A stretch of DNA of 64,000 bases from Methylococcales bacterium (GCA_028715725.1 JAQURG010000007.1:1-64000), one strand, 5' to 3'; shown: positions 8,613-18,048, counted from the first letter of the stretch. Numbers and translations are program-made. The notes: generated by a model not told the origin, from the sequence alone.

Positions 8613-10121
8613 CTAAACTTTTCGATCCAGCTTGCGGTAACTGATGGCTTCGCTTAAATGCGCTGTTTCAATTCCTTTTGATTTTGCCAGATCAGCAATG
8701 GTCAGCGCCAGTTTTAAAATGCGATGATAAGCACGATGCGACAAGCCGAATTTGTCCATGGCCTGCTCCAGAAGCTGGTGGCTTTGCTCGGATAGGGTGC
8801 ACAATTGTTTGACTTCTTTTGCAGTTAATGCCGAGTTGGCTTTGCCGCTGCGCGCCAGAGCGATATTACGGGCCGCGACCACGCGCGTTCTGATGGCCGC
8901 ACTGCTTTCTTCTCCTCCGGGTGAGCCTTTGCGCAATACTTCATGCGAAATGCGGGGAACTTCCAGGTGCATATCGATACGATCCAGCAAGGGTCCCGAT
9001 ATTCTTGCTCTATAACGGGTGACCTGTTCCGACGTGCAATGGCAGCGTCCGGAGGCATCGCCCAGATAGCCGCAAGGGCAGGGGTTCATTGCGGCTATCA
9101 GTTGGAACCGGGCCGGAAAATCAACTTGCCTGGCTGCGCGTGAAATAGTGATATGTCCGGTCTCCAGCGGTTCGCGTAAGACTTCCAATACTTTACGATC
9201 AAATTCGGGCAGTTCATCGAGAAACAAGGCGCCGTTATGAGCCAGCGAGATTTCGCCCGGTCTGGGATTACTGCCTCCTCCGACCAGAGCCGCCGCTGAG
9301 GCGGTATGATGCGGCGCGCGATAGGGAGGCTTCAGCCAGTTGGCGACATCGAGGCCTTGATCGCTAATCGATGCGATAGCTGCGGTTTCCTGAGCCTGTT
9401 GTTCGGTTAACAGCGGTAAAATGGTCGGCAAACGTGATGCAATCATGGACTTGCCAGTTCCGGGAGGCCCCAGCATGATCAGGTTATGCGCACCGGCGGC
9501 GGCAATTTCAAAAGCTCTCTTGACATAATATTGCCCATGCACATCAGCAAAGTCCAGATCAGTTGCGGGCGCGGGTTGTTCGGTCTGTTGAAATTCGCTT
9601 TTTATTTGCGTCTGCCCGCTCAGATGAGCGCACACTTCCAGCAAATGTACAGCCGGAATAATTTCAATATCTTTGACCAAGGCGGCTTCGGCAGTGTTTT
9701 CCTTGGGCAATATCAGTTTTCTCTGATGGTTTCTGGCCTGTATGGCGATAGGAAGAACACCATTGACAGGCCGTAATTCGCCGCCTAAAGAGAGCTCGCC
9801 AATACATTCGTAGTGGCTAAGATCAGCTCTGGAAAGCTGTCCGGATGCCGCCAGAATGCCTAAAGCAATGGCTAAATCAAAACGTCCGCCTTCTTTAGGT
9901 AAATCGGCCGGCGCCAGATTAATGGTGATGCGTTGGGCGGGAAATTCAAAACGGGAGTTTAATATGGCGCCTCGAACGCGGTCTTTGCTTTCTTTAACCG
10001 CAGTTTCCGGAAGCCCGACAATATTGAGCGCAGGCAAACCGTTGGAAACATGGACTTCTACAGTGACCAGCGGGGCCTCTATGCCGGAGCGGCCCCGGCT
10101 GTAGATAATCGCTAAGCCCAT
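8613..10121 (-). CDS. comM: ComM/YifB-family Mg-chelatase-like AAA+ ATPase
   Basis: A 502-residue protein with the two-part build of this family. The N-terminal Lon-protease-like domain runs to about residue 170 (LPALNIVGLPETAVKESKDR, PADLPKEGGRFDLAIALGIL). An AAA+ Mg-chelatase module follows, with Walker A GPPGTGKS and Walker B-like GALFLDELPEF, then the conserved AAMNPCPCGYLG and the C-terminal YHRILKLALTIADL. ComM is a hexameric helicase that promotes branch migration when transforming DNA is integrated, and it is widespread also in species not known to be competent. Length and motifs are intact. It sits between ubiK and queG on the same strand with a gap of about 70 bases to queG. Confidence 0.95.
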   Translation of the reverse strand: MGLAIIYSRGRSGIEAPLVTVEVHVSNGLPALNIVGLPETAVKESKDRVRGAILNSRFEFPAQRITINLAPADLPKEGGRFDLAIALGILAASGQLSRADLSHYECIGELSLGGELRPVNGVLPIAIQARNHQRKLILPKENTAEAALVKDIEIIPAVHLLEVCAHLSGQTQIKSEFQQTEQPAPATDLDFADVHGQYYVKRAFEIAAAGAHNLIMLGPPGTGKSMIASRLPTILPLLTEQQAQETAAIASISDQGLDVANWLKPPYRAPHHTASAAALVGGGSNPRPGEISLAHNGALFLDELPEFDRKVLEVLREPLETGHITISRAARQVDFPARFQLIAAMNPCPCGYLGDASGRCHCTSEQVTRYRARISGPLLDRIDMHLEVPRISHEVLRKGSPGGEESSAAIRTRVVAARNIALARSGKANSALTAKEVKQLCTLSEQSHQLLEQAMDKFGLSHRAYHRILKLALTIADLAKSKGIETAHLSEAISYRKLDRKV

Positions 10122-10255
10122 CGCGTTTCTGAATAGTTATTTCGCTTCAGCATTGCCATATAAATCCAGACAGGTAATCCTGATTAAGAAAGCATAGAGA
10201 TATTGCAATGCAAAGTCTCTACTCTCAAAAGCATTCCCGGATAGAACGATTGTAA

Positions 10256-10516
10256 TTACATTTCGGACTTGTTAAGAACGCTCTGCTCCATTTCAGCAAC
10301 GCGCTTTTCCAGATCTTCCAGTTTCGAGCGGGTTTTCGCCAAAACCAGCTTTTGTACTTCAAATTCTTCACGGCTAACCAAATCCAGCTTACCTAATGCG
10401 CTTTGTAAAACCGCGCGGAAAGTTTTTTCCATATCTTCTTTCAGGTTGTGCAGGCCGGGAGGAATGGCGCCAGCCAAACGATTAGCAATATCATCAATAG
10501 CTTTGGGATCGAACAT
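10256..10516 (-). CDS. ubiK: Ubiquinone biosynthesis accessory factor UbiK (BMFP domain)
   Basis: An 86-residue protein, matching the family's small size. It opens with MFDPKAIDDIANRLAGAIPPG, contains the amphipathic LKEDMEKTFRAVLQSALGKLDLVSREEF, and ends in a coiled coil (KTRSKLEDLEKRVAEME). This is the YqiC/BMFP pattern. In enterobacteria UbiK binds UbiJ and helps the soluble Ubi complex under aerobic conditions. It is the first gene of a likely comM-queG direction group, although the 134-base gap to comM may hold a separate promoter. Confidence 0.92.
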   Translation of the reverse strand: MFDPKAIDDIANRLAGAIPPGLHNLKEDMEKTFRAVLQSALGKLDLVSREEFEVQKLVLAKTRSKLEDLEKRVAEMEQSVLNKSEM

Positions 10517-10548
10517 GTTGGAATCTCACATTATTTAAGGAGTTGTAG

Positions 10549-10575
10549 GTTGGGCTGCTTTTTTTGCAGCCCAAC
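10549..10575. repeat. Perfect palindrome with T7 loop
   Basis: GTTGGGCTGC (10549-10558), seven or eight T, then GCAGCCCAAC (10566-10575). The perfect 10-base stem with a poly-T loop lies upstream of ubiK and downstream of speE, both on the minus strand. It may act as a terminator for speE, but the T run is in the loop rather than after the stem, so it looks more like an intergenic palindromic repeat. Confidence 0.6.
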
Positions 10576-10616
10576 GTGTGGCGCCATCCCTGGCAGTTGC
10601 AATTTAGGTTGGAGCT

Positions 10617-10641
10617 GCCCTTTGACGAAGCTCAGGACGGC
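10617..10641. repeat. Fragment of a dispersed CTCAGG-type palindromic repeat
   Basis: The bases GCCCTTTGACGAAGCTCAGG followed by ACGGC resemble one arm of a widespread bacterial intergenic repeat, CCCTTCGACAAGCTCAGGG. Only one imperfect copy is seen here. It lies directly next to the palindrome at 10549. Confidence 0.5.
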
Positions 10642-10655
10642 ATTAACCCGACTTA

Positions 10656-11504
10656 CTATAAACGAAAAGCTTTTTTAAAAAACTCAGGCTGCGCTAAAGA
10701 GGCTTTATGTATATCGACATTATAATATACGGTATCAAAAGGCTTGTTTGCCGAATCCTGTTCCCTGAATGCCGCTAAATCAGCTTTACTGGCGATCGTA
10801 GCACTCCACCAGCCGGACGGATAGATGCATTGCGGGAAAAACAAGGTCTGCAAATGGCTGAATCCGGCGCTGCTCATGGACGTGCGCATTTCACCGATGA
10901 GCTTCATATGGTATAACGCGGACTCGCTTTGCTGCACGACCATGCCGTTTTCGGAAAGACAGTTAAAACAATTCCGATAAAATTCATCACTGAATAAACC
11001 TTCAGCCGGACCCACCGGATCGGTACTATCAACAATGATCAAATCGACCGAATCAGGCGCAGCGTCTTTTACCCATTTAATGCCGTCGATAAATTTCAAT
11101 TCGGCTCTGGGATCATTGTTGGACTCGCATAATTCAGGGAAGTAAATTTCCGCCAGACGGGTGACGCGTTCATCAATATCAATCTGTACCGCTTGCTCAA
11201 CCGGTGCGTGTTTCAAAACTTCCTTTAAAGTGCCGCAGTCGCCGCCGCCGATAATCCAGACTCTCTTGGGGTTGGGGTGTGTGAATAAGGCCGGATGGCT
11301 CATCATTTCATGATAAAAAAAGTTATCGCGGGTTGATACCATTGTGCAGCCATCGATTACCATCAGGTTGCCGAAAGTTTCGGTTTCATAAATTTCAAGG
11401 TGTTGAAATTCGGATTGTTCTTCGTGCAGTTTTTGTTTGATTTTTAATGAAAAAGCCGTTTCAGCCCCTGGGACTAGCTCGGTAAACCATTGCGATGGGT
11501 TCAT
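10656..11504 (-). CDS. speE: Polyamine aminopropyltransferase (spermidine synthase)
   Basis: A 282-residue enzyme that transfers the aminopropyl group of decarboxylated S-adenosylmethionine to putrescine, giving spermidine. Visible family blocks are YHEMMSHPALFTHPNPKRV, the nucleotide-binding IIGGGDCGTLKEVLKH, VDIDERV, LIIVDSTDPVGPAEGLFS with the catalytic Asp, and the C-terminal FFPQCIYPSGWWS. The length is normal. It is divergent from speA across a 76-base gap, so the two polyamine genes probably share a regulatory region. The partner enzymes SpeB and SpeD are not in the window. Confidence 0.96.
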   Translation of the reverse strand: MNPSQWFTELVPGAETAFSLKIKQKLHEEQSEFQHLEIYETETFGNLMVIDGCTMVSTRDNFFYHEMMSHPALFTHPNPKRVWIIGGGDCGTLKEVLKHAPVEQAVQIDIDERVTRLAEIYFPELCESNNDPRAELKFIDGIKWVKDAAPDSVDLIIVDSTDPVGPAEGLFSDEFYRNCFNCLSENGMVVQQSESALYHMKLIGEMRTSMSSAGFSHLQTLFFPQCIYPSGWWSATIASKADLAAFREQDSANKPFDTVYYNVDIHKASLAQPEFFKKAFRL

Positions 11505-11580
11505 TTATGAATTTCCTGGAAAATAAACGAATATAATATATAAGCGGGCATTATATTAGAATTTAGCCTCTCACGGCATA

Positions 11581-13434
11581 ATGGAGTTAATAAAGTTGAA
11601 TTTAAGTCAAAGCAAAACCTGGACAACTGAACAATCTGCGCAAACTTACGCGATAGAAAACTGGGGGAATGGCTATTTTTCCATTAATGCCGACGGGCAC
11701 GTGTCTGTAAAACCCTGTTCCGATAAAGCGATTGAGCTGGATTTGTTTGAGATTGCCCAATCGCTGAATGATAAAAACCTGTCATTGCCTGTGCTGGTTC
11801 GTTTTACCGATATTTTAAAGGATCGCGTTAAGCGATTGTCTTGCGCTTTTCAAAAAGCCTGCGCCAATAATGATTATCAGGGCAAGTATACGCCTGTCTA
11901 TCCGATCAAGGTTAATCAGCAACGGCAGGTGGTTGAAGGCATTATAGCGTCTGATAATGTGGGTCTGGAGGCAGGCAGCAAGCCGGAGTTGCTGGCGATT
12001 ATGGCCTTGTCCAATCACGGCGTCGTGGTTTGCAATGGCTATAAGGATAGAGCCTATATCCGCCTGGCTCTTATCGGCCTGAAAATGGGTTTGAATCTTT
12101 TTCTGGTGATTGAAAAACCGCTGGAACTTGAACTGATTATTGAAGAAGCCGCACATCTTGATATTAAGCCTCAATTAGGCTTAAGAGTGCGGCTGTCCAG
12201 CATCAGCGCCGGAAAATGGCAAAACAGCGGCGGCGAAAAATCCAAATTCGGCCTTCATGCCTATGAAGTGCTGCAACTGATTGAACGCCTGAAGCAAAGC
12301 GGTTTGCTGGACACTCTGAAACTGATGCACTTTCACATGGGTTCACAAATTGCCAATATTCACGATATCAAAATAGCCCTGAAAGAAGCCGGACAATTTT
12401 ATGTTGAGCTACATCGCCAAGGCGCACAAATTAAAGTAGTCGATGCCGGCGGCGGTTTGGGGGTCGATTATGACGGCAGCCGTTCACGCCGAGAATCATC
12501 AATGAATTACAGCCTGGATGAGTACGCCCAGAATATTGTGCGAAGTTTTGCCGATTTATGTGCGGAAAAACAGATGCCGCAACCTGACATTATTACCGAA
12601 TCGGGCCGCGCGCTTACTGCGCATCATGCGGTATTAATCACCAATGTCACCGATATTGAATCAGTCTATATGAATAAAGCCGAATTACTGGCTTTACCCG
12701 ACGCAATTAATCCGGTTGAACGTTACCATGACGCCCATTTTGCCTTATCGGAAGCGCGTGCCGAATTTACTCAGGATAAACTGAGCATTATCGAACTTGC
12801 CAAGGCCGAGAATGACTATGCCCTGTTGTGCCAGCAAATTAAAAGCCGGCTGAACCCGAATACTCAAAGCGAGGCCGCTATTCTGCAGGAATTGAATGAA
12901 AAGCTTGCCGACAAGGTTTTTTGTAATTTTTCGCTGTTCCAGTCCATGCCCGATATCTGGGGTATTGATCAAATTTTCCCGATCATGCCCATCCATCGTT
13001 TACATGAGCAACCGACGCGCCGCGCTATTCTTCAGGATTTAACCTGTGATTCCGATGGCCGTATCGACCAGTACATAGACGGTCAGAATATTGAAAAAAC
13101 CTTGCCAGTACATGAACTCGACAAGAAACAACCCTACCTCATCGGTTTCTTTATGGTGGGCGCCTATCAGGAAATATTAGGCGACATGCATAATTTATTT
13201 GGCGATACTCATTCCATCAATATACAGGTGGATGACGACGGCTATCATTTTTATGACTTGCAGGAAGGCGAGCATGTCAGCGACTTGCTGGATTATGTGC
13301 ATATCAGCAGCGAAGAATTGAAAGCCGCTTATCGGGATAAACTGGCCAAAACTAATCTCAGCGAACAGCAGCGGCAAGACTGCGAGCATGAGCTGAGCGC
13401 AGGACTAACCTCTTATACTTATCTGGAAAAATAA
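11581..13434 (+). CDS. speA: Biosynthetic arginine decarboxylase
   Basis: A 617-residue PLP enzyme that decarboxylates arginine to agmatine, the first step of the arginine route to putrescine. The PLP lysine is in YTPVYPIKVNQQ (Lys110). Barrel motifs follow: LEAGSKPELLAIM, MHFHMGSQI, VDAGGGLGVDYDG, and ITESGRALTAHHAV. The second-domain catalytic cysteine is in LTCDSDGRID. Length is close to the E. coli enzyme. It is divergent from speE and followed after one base by a dehydrogenase gene, which suggests an operon. Agmatinase is not in the window. Confidence 0.97.
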   Translation: MELIKLNLSQSKTWTTEQSAQTYAIENWGNGYFSINADGHVSVKPCSDKAIELDLFEIAQSLNDKNLSLPVLVRFTDILKDRVKRLSCAFQKACANNDYQGKYTPVYPIKVNQQRQVVEGIIASDNVGLEAGSKPELLAIMALSNHGVVVCNGYKDRAYIRLALIGLKMGLNLFLVIEKPLELELIIEEAAHLDIKPQLGLRVRLSSISAGKWQNSGGEKSKFGLHAYEVLQLIERLKQSGLLDTLKLMHFHMGSQIANIHDIKIALKEAGQFYVELHRQGAQIKVVDAGGGLGVDYDGSRSRRESSMNYSLDEYAQNIVRSFADLCAEKQMPQPDIITESGRALTAHHAVLITNVTDIESVYMNKAELLALPDAINPVERYHDAHFALSEARAEFTQDKLSIIELAKAENDYALLCQQIKSRLNPNTQSEAAILQELNEKLADKVFCNFSLFQSMPDIWGIDQIFPIMPIHRLHEQPTRRAILQDLTCDSDGRIDQYIDGQNIEKTLPVHELDKKQPYLIGFFMVGAYQEILGDMHNLFGDTHSINIQVDDDGYHFYDLQEGEHVSDLLDYVHISSEELKAAYRDKLAKTNLSEQQRQDCEHELSAGLTSYTYLEK

Positions 13435-13435
13435 T

Positions 13436-14272
13436 ATGAAAGCAGGCATGATCGGTTTAGGCGCGATGGGTCTGGGCATGGCCAGGAACCTTGAAAAAGC
13501 GGGCTTTTTAACTGCTGTTTATAATCGTACAGCTGCAAAAACGGCAGAATTCAAGGCGGCGGCTTTCAATAAGCCTGAAGCACTGGCGGCTGAAGTCGAT
13601 GTTGTGCTGATCTGTGTTTCGGCCGACCGGGATGTCCTGGATGTTGTTGAGGCGATAGCCTTAACCATCAAGCCCGGTTCAATTGTTGTCGATATGTCTA
13701 CTATCAGCGGTGAAACCGCCCAAAAAGCCGCGGCTTGTCTGGCGAAAAAACAGGTGGCCTTTCTGGATGCGCCTGTATCCGGCGGCGTGGAAGGCGCTAA
13801 AAACGGCACATTGGCGATGATGGTAGGCGGTGACGCAGAGACTCTGGAAAAAGCCAGGCCGGTGCTGGAAGCCATGACTGCCCGCATCCTGCATATGGGG
13901 TCTACGGGTTCAGGCCAAGCGACCAAGGCGGTCAATCAAATCATGTGCGCGGGCATTAATCAGGCGGTCACGGAAGCCCTCGCTTTTGCGCAAGCTCAGG
14001 GATTGACAATGGATAAAGTCATCGATGTGATCTCGGGCGGCGCATCGGGTAACTGGTTTTTGCAGCATCGTGGGTTGACCATGACCCAAGGCGATTTTAC
14101 ACCTGGGTTCAAACTGGCGCTGCATCACAAGGACTTAAAAATCTGCCTGGAAATGGCTGCCCGGACGGGTGTTTCCATTCCGTTAGCGGATATGACTGTT
14201 TCCGATTACGAACGGTTAATGGCGGAAGGTTATGGAGACGAGGATATTTCGGCGCTGTACAGACTGAAATAG
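13436..14272 (+). CDS. NAD(P)-dependent beta-hydroxyacid dehydrogenase (GarR/HIBADH family)
   Basis: A 278-residue two-domain oxidoreductase. The N-terminal Rossmann motif is GLGAMGLGMARNLEKAG. Next come the family blocks VDMSTISGETAQK, LDAPVSGGVEGAKNGTLAMM, GSTGSGQATKAVNQIM (containing the catalytic Lys) and FTPGFKLALHHKDL. Members reduce tartronate semialdehyde, succinate semialdehyde or glyoxylate, or oxidise 3-hydroxyisobutyrate. The sequence alone does not decide among them. It starts one base after the speA stop, so it is probably cotranscribed with it; a reductase for semialdehydes from polyamine turnover would fit but is only a guess. Confidence 0.92.
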   Translation: MKAGMIGLGAMGLGMARNLEKAGFLTAVYNRTAAKTAEFKAAAFNKPEALAAEVDVVLICVSADRDVLDVVEAIALTIKPGSIVVDMSTISGETAQKAAACLAKKQVAFLDAPVSGGVEGAKNGTLAMMVGGDAETLEKARPVLEAMTARILHMGSTGSGQATKAVNQIMCAGINQAVTEALAFAQAQGLTMDKVIDVISGGASGNWFLQHRGLTMTQGDFTPGFKLALHHKDLKICLEMAARTGVSIPLADMTVSDYERLMAEGYGDEDISALYRLK

Positions 14273-14374
14273 TCTTCTCAAATAGGTGCTTATTTTAAGC
14301 GTTCGCTCTTTTTTCGGGAATAGAAGAAAAAGGCCGATATTGAAAGACGGGGAAGTTTAGACAGGGAGAAAAGA

Positions 14375-14407
14375 AACTGTAGCCCGCAAACTAGGGGGCT
14401 ACAGTTT
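14375..14407 (-). terminator. Rho-independent terminator of cspA
   Basis: Strong inverted repeat: AAACTGTAGCCC (14375-14386) and GGGCTACAGTTT (about 14396-14407) with an 8-10 base loop. Read on the minus strand it is followed by TCTTTTCTCC, so it suits the end of the cspA transcript. It may also stop transcription arriving from the dehydrogenase gene on the plus strand. Confidence 0.85.
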
Positions 14408-14417
14408 GATTATGCAA

Positions 14418-14618
14418 TTAGATGATGGTTACTTCTTCCGCTTGCGGACCTTTTTGGCCTTGTGTCACGGTAAATTGAACTTTTTGGCCTTCATCAAGAG
14501 ATTTAAAGCCTGAGCCGTTGATGTTACGAAAATGAACGAAAACATCGGGGCCGCTTTCTTGTTGAATAAAACCGAAACCTTTTTCTGCGTTAAACCATTT
14601 AACTGTACCAGTAGTCAT
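14418..14618 (-). CDS. cspA: Cold shock protein, CspA family
   Basis: A 66-residue single cold-shock domain that binds single-stranded nucleic acid. RNP1 (KGFGFI, residues 13-18) and RNP2 (VFVHF, residues 26-30) are intact, as is the opening [16 protein letters not shown]. The family acts as an RNA chaperone. The upstream region is AT-rich and without a gene for several hundred bases, which would allow the long 5' leader common in this family. A strong terminator lies 11 bases past the stop. Whether it is cold-inducible or constitutive cannot be told. Confidence 0.96.
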   Translation of the reverse strand: MTTGTVKWFNAEKGFGFIQQESGPDVFVHFRNINGSGFKSLDEGQKVQFTVTQGQKGPQAEEVTII

Positions 14619-14980
14619 TGTGTAATCCTGTAAAAAAATATGTAACTAAAGCCTCAAGAGGCCGGTGGCGCTGGAAAAATTAAGAATTACTTATGATAAA
14701 CAGGACGAGCAGTTACAGAAAACTTCGTAAAGATAAGCATAACGGTAAAACATTTTACAAGCAGAAAGAATTATATAGATATGTTCCGCAAATATCAATA
14801 TCTACCAGAACTAATTTATAAGGTAAGGAAAATTGCTTGTCTCATCCCGATCCGCTTATAGTTGAGTCAAAATAATCCTGTTCTTCCATGAGCCATCAAA
14901 ACAAACACGTATTTGAAAATATTTGCTGGAAAACATGATGAGCAAGATGACATTTAATTGGATAGTTGCTAACGGACATT
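14619..14980. other. AT-rich leader and intergenic region upstream of cspA
   Basis: About 360 bases without a credible gene. It should carry the cspA promoter and a long untranslated leader. No obvious transposon end or RNA gene was recognised. Confidence 0.35.
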
Positions 14981-15136
14981 ATGAGCAAGCTCCAACGGCG
15001 GGTTATTGATCATCCTGAAAAACTATTATGGCAGGATGCTGAAATCATCAGGTTGTTTAACCCATCGACAGGTGAATCCGGGTGTTATCTTTCCATAAAC
15101 TATAATAACGTCGTTTTCAAAAGACGGGTTTGGTAA
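14981..15136 (+). CDS. Small hypothetical protein, 51 residues
   Basis: An ATG-initiated reading of 51 codons (starts MSKLQRRVIDHPEKLLWQDA, ends NNVVFKRRVW) ending 13 bases before the next gene. The composition is protein-like, with a charged N-terminus and no low-complexity. The ribosome-binding site is weak (ACGGACATT). I do not recognise a family. It may be a real small protein or a leader reading for the following membrane-protein gene. Confidence 0.35.
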   Translation: MSKLQRRVIDHPEKLLWQDAEIIRLFNPSTGESGCYLSINYNNVVFKRRVW

Positions 15137-15149
15137 TTAAGGATTTTTC

Positions 15150-17269
15150 ATGAGCTCATATCGCTATTGGCTCGATATATTCGTTATACTTTGTCTGCTT
15201 TATGCTCCGGTCGGAGCGCTTGGACCGCAATGGTTAAGCCTTGATCATCTGCCAACCGGCGGCGATACGGCGTCGCATGTTTTCTATGCGCACCAGTTTT
15301 GCCAGTATTTTCCAAAGCAGGGACTCACCCAATGGTTGCCGGAAGTATTCGGCGGCTTGCCTTTTCTGTCTTACTATTTTCCCTTGCCTTTCATCGTTAT
15401 CTTTTTTTTGAATCTATGGCTGCCGTTTGGGCTTGCTTTTAAATGGGCGGTTTTTTTGGCGAGTATTAGCACTCCTGCTTGCGTTTTCGGCCTGAGCGTT
15501 CACCGGTTTGGCTTTAGCCGTATAGCCGGGATATTGGCAGGCATTTCGACACTGGCGTTTCTGTTACACGAACAGAATTCGATCTGGGGCGGCAATCTGA
15601 TGTCGGTTCTGGCGGGTGAGTTCGGTTATAGCTACGGTATGCTGTTTTCATTGCTCACTCTGGCGATATGGATCAGAGCCTTACAAGGCCGATATTATTG
15701 GGTTATAGGAGGAATACTTGAAGCGGCGACCGGATTTTCGCATGGCTATGCGTTGTTGATAACCGGCTTTAGCAGCTTTTTTCTGCTTTTTGGGGTAACT
15801 TTAAAACATCGCTGCGTTTTTTGATACTGACTCACACTCTGGCTTTCTTGCTTCTGGCGGGGTGGCTATGGCCCCTGTTGGAAATGCATGCGCTGACTAT
15901 TCCTAATGACGGCATCTATCTATCCCGTCATTGGCAGAATTTCTTGCTAAAAACACTTTGGCCGGTTTTTGTGGGCGGCTTAACAGGCGGCATTTTATAT
16001 TGTGTTCCCGTCATTAATCGGCAATGGCAAGCGCCTCAACGGCAGGCGCTCGCTTTGCTGCTGGCCGCGCTGGCATTAAGCGGCACTTTTTGGCCTGGCG
16101 CTAACCGCATTGGTCTGGCTGATATTCGTTTTTTCCCTTATATAGAGTTATTTGCTGTAATTACCGGGAGCTGGCTACTGGGTGAATCCTTGACGATAAT
16201 ACTGACAAAACTTTATCCGCATACATTTTTATCTGCTAACGGGGTTACATTAGTCATTATCGGGTTCATGTGTTATTGGCTCTATCACACAGTCGACATT
16301 ACTCCTCAATGGTCGGCCTGGAACCATAGCGGTTATGAATACAAGGCTTCATGGCGGCAATTGAGTACTCTGTTTCCGGTCCTGGCAGGCGAACCTGATT
16401 CACCTCGTCTACTTTTTGAGCATGCGCAGGTCAATAAAGATCTCGGCTCTACGCGCTCGCTTGAAGCGCTGCCGATGTTTTTAGGCCGGCGTCCGGTGCT
16501 GGAAGGGCTCTATATGGAATCGGCGTTATTAGCCCTGGCTATTTATTATTTGCAATCTGAAGTAACGAAATTGCCGTCATTGCCATTAGTCCGTTTTCCC
16601 AGTGCGTCCTTCGATATAGCATCCGCTGCTCAACATATGAGTTTATTGCACAGCAATGAAGTTCTGGTGCAGAGCTCCGAAAGTAAGTCTGCCTTCGAAA
16701 AAAGCAGGTTGTTTCAGAAAACAGCAGAATCATCGCCATTTACTGTTTACCGATTGGCGCATTTTGACAGTCAGTTTATACAATTATTGCCGCTTAAACC
16801 TCGTGCAATCAATGATCCTTATTGGATGGAACATGCGTTTAGCTGGTTTAAACATTATCCCAAAATTGATAATTGGCCGATTTATACCCAAAATGAAGAA
16901 CCTCTGGATTTTTATTACACTGCAATCTTGCAACCTGCAACTATTAAACTTCTAACTTTTGAAAGAGAGAAAATTGTTCTTACAACCGACCGGCCTGGCT
17001 TTCCGCACCTGGTTAAAATGAGTTTTCATCCACGTTGGCAATTTAAAGGAAAAGGCAGGATTTATTTGGCTGCGCCCGGGTATATGGTAGTTGTTCCGGA
17101 AGTCAATCCGGTCGAACTGGTTTATGGCGCGACGTTTATCGATAGATGGGGGAAGGCTTTCAGCATCCTTGCCTTAGTGGTTGTTATTATTCAACTGGTT
17201 CGGAAACGGTTAAAATCAGTTACTGAAAACAGGCAGTCGATAGCTGTCGGTAAAGGCTTATTAATTTAA
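15150..17269 (+). pseudogene. PTPS-related (6-pyruvoyl-tetrahydropterin synthase-related) membrane protein, frameshifted
   Basis: Two readings join into one large membrane protein. The first (15150-15824, 224 aa) has the family's N-terminal signature LPTGGDTASHVFYAHQF and FGGLPFLSYYFPLPF, plus several transmembrane helices. It breaks at TGA. The second (opening as TTG at 15821) begins mid-helix, ILTHTLAFLLLAGWLWPLLE, adds more helices, a long extracytoplasmic region, and a final helix near residue 450. Going upstream, the second frame reads NFKTSLRF, so the shift lies within 15785-15805, a stretch with T and G runs. The family is glycosyltransferase-like in topology and linked to surface glycans. 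It could be a true mutation or a one-base sequence error. Confidence 0.8.
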
Positions 17270-17275
17270 CTGGGA

Positions 17276-17662
17276 TTGTTGTCTATTATTGATATTGCAT
17301 TGTATCAAAGCGATCCGGAGCGATTTTACAGGAAAGCATGGCAGGAATTGAACCGGCAAAATTACGCCGCCGCTCGCGATCTTGATCACATTGAAGGGTG
17401 GCGGCGCAGTCTTGCCAGCCGGGAAGAAGCTCTGTTCTGGGCGGCGAAGGCCTATGAACTGGCCGGTGATCGGCAAGCGGCGAAGCGACATTATCAAAAA
17501 CTGACTGATCAATATACCGGATATTGGGTGCCGGAGAGTCTGTATACACTGGCGCGTTTGCAACGTCTGGATAGCTGTCCAGACGCTGCGCTTTCGCTGG
17601 AGCAGCGTTTACGAACGGATTATCCTGAGCACCGGCTGACCCACGCCCTGGATCTGCAATGA
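17276..17662 (+). CDS. Small TPR-like protein
   Basis: A 128-residue soluble protein with helix-pair repeats: FYRKAWQELNRQNYAAAR, EALFWAAKAYELAGDRQAAK, and PESLYTLARLQRLDSCPDAA. The start is TTG (17276), six bases after the PTPS-related gene's stop; other starts are possible. It overlaps the next gene (GtrA-like) by 4 bases, so it is part of the same operon. A scaffolding role for the envelope-glycan gene products is a guess. No enzymatic motif is visible. Confidence 0.7.
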   Translation: MLSIIDIALYQSDPERFYRKAWQELNRQNYAAARDLDHIEGWRRSLASREEALFWAAKAYELAGDRQAAKRHYQKLTDQYTGYWVPESLYTLARLQRLDSCPDAALSLEQRLRTDYPEHRLTHALDLQ

Positions 17663-18048
17663 AAATAGTCCGGTCGTTTATGCGCTACCTTTTGACGGGC
17701 GGTGTCGCCTATGGGGTTGATGTATTACTGTTCGCCGCCTTGCATCTTCTTCTGCAACTGCCTGTTACCCATGCTAATGTGCTGGCGCGTGTAGCGGGGG
17801 CTGTGACAGCCTATGGTATCAATCACGTCTGGACTTTTAAACATCCTGTAGCACTTATCAAGCATTCATCGATACGTTATTTCAGCCTGTGGCTTATCAA
17901 TACGGCTTTATCCACTGCACTGCTGCAAACCTTAAGCCGGCAAACAGCAATACCTTTATCTGCAATTAATATAAAAGCTTCCATTGAACTCATGCTGGTG
18001 CTGACCAATTTTTTTATTTGTAAATATTGGGTATTTAAGAAATCATGA
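17659..18048 (+). CDS. GtrA-family membrane protein
   Basis: A 129-residue protein with four predicted transmembrane helices. Family features are FMRYLLTGGVAYGVDVLLF at the start, ARVAGAVTAYGINHVWTFKH in the middle, and the closing NFFICKYWVFKKS. GtrA-like proteins are thought to move polyprenyl-linked sugars across the inner membrane for decoration of O-antigen, teichoic acid or arabinogalactan. The gene overlaps the TPR-like gene by 4 bases and closes an operon with the PTPS-related membrane protein. Convergent cmoA follows after about 30 bases. Confidence 0.9.
   Translation: MKIVRSFMRYLLTGGVAYGVDVLLFAALHLLLQLPVTHANVLARVAGAVTAYGINHVWTFKHPVALIKHSSIRYFSLWLINTALSTALLQTLSRQTAIPLSAINIKASIELMLVLTNFFICKYWVFKKS

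Noticed and set aside
8752-10104. Several plus-strand readings opposite comM
   Set aside because: They mirror the ComM coding sequence in other frames and show no conserved blocks.
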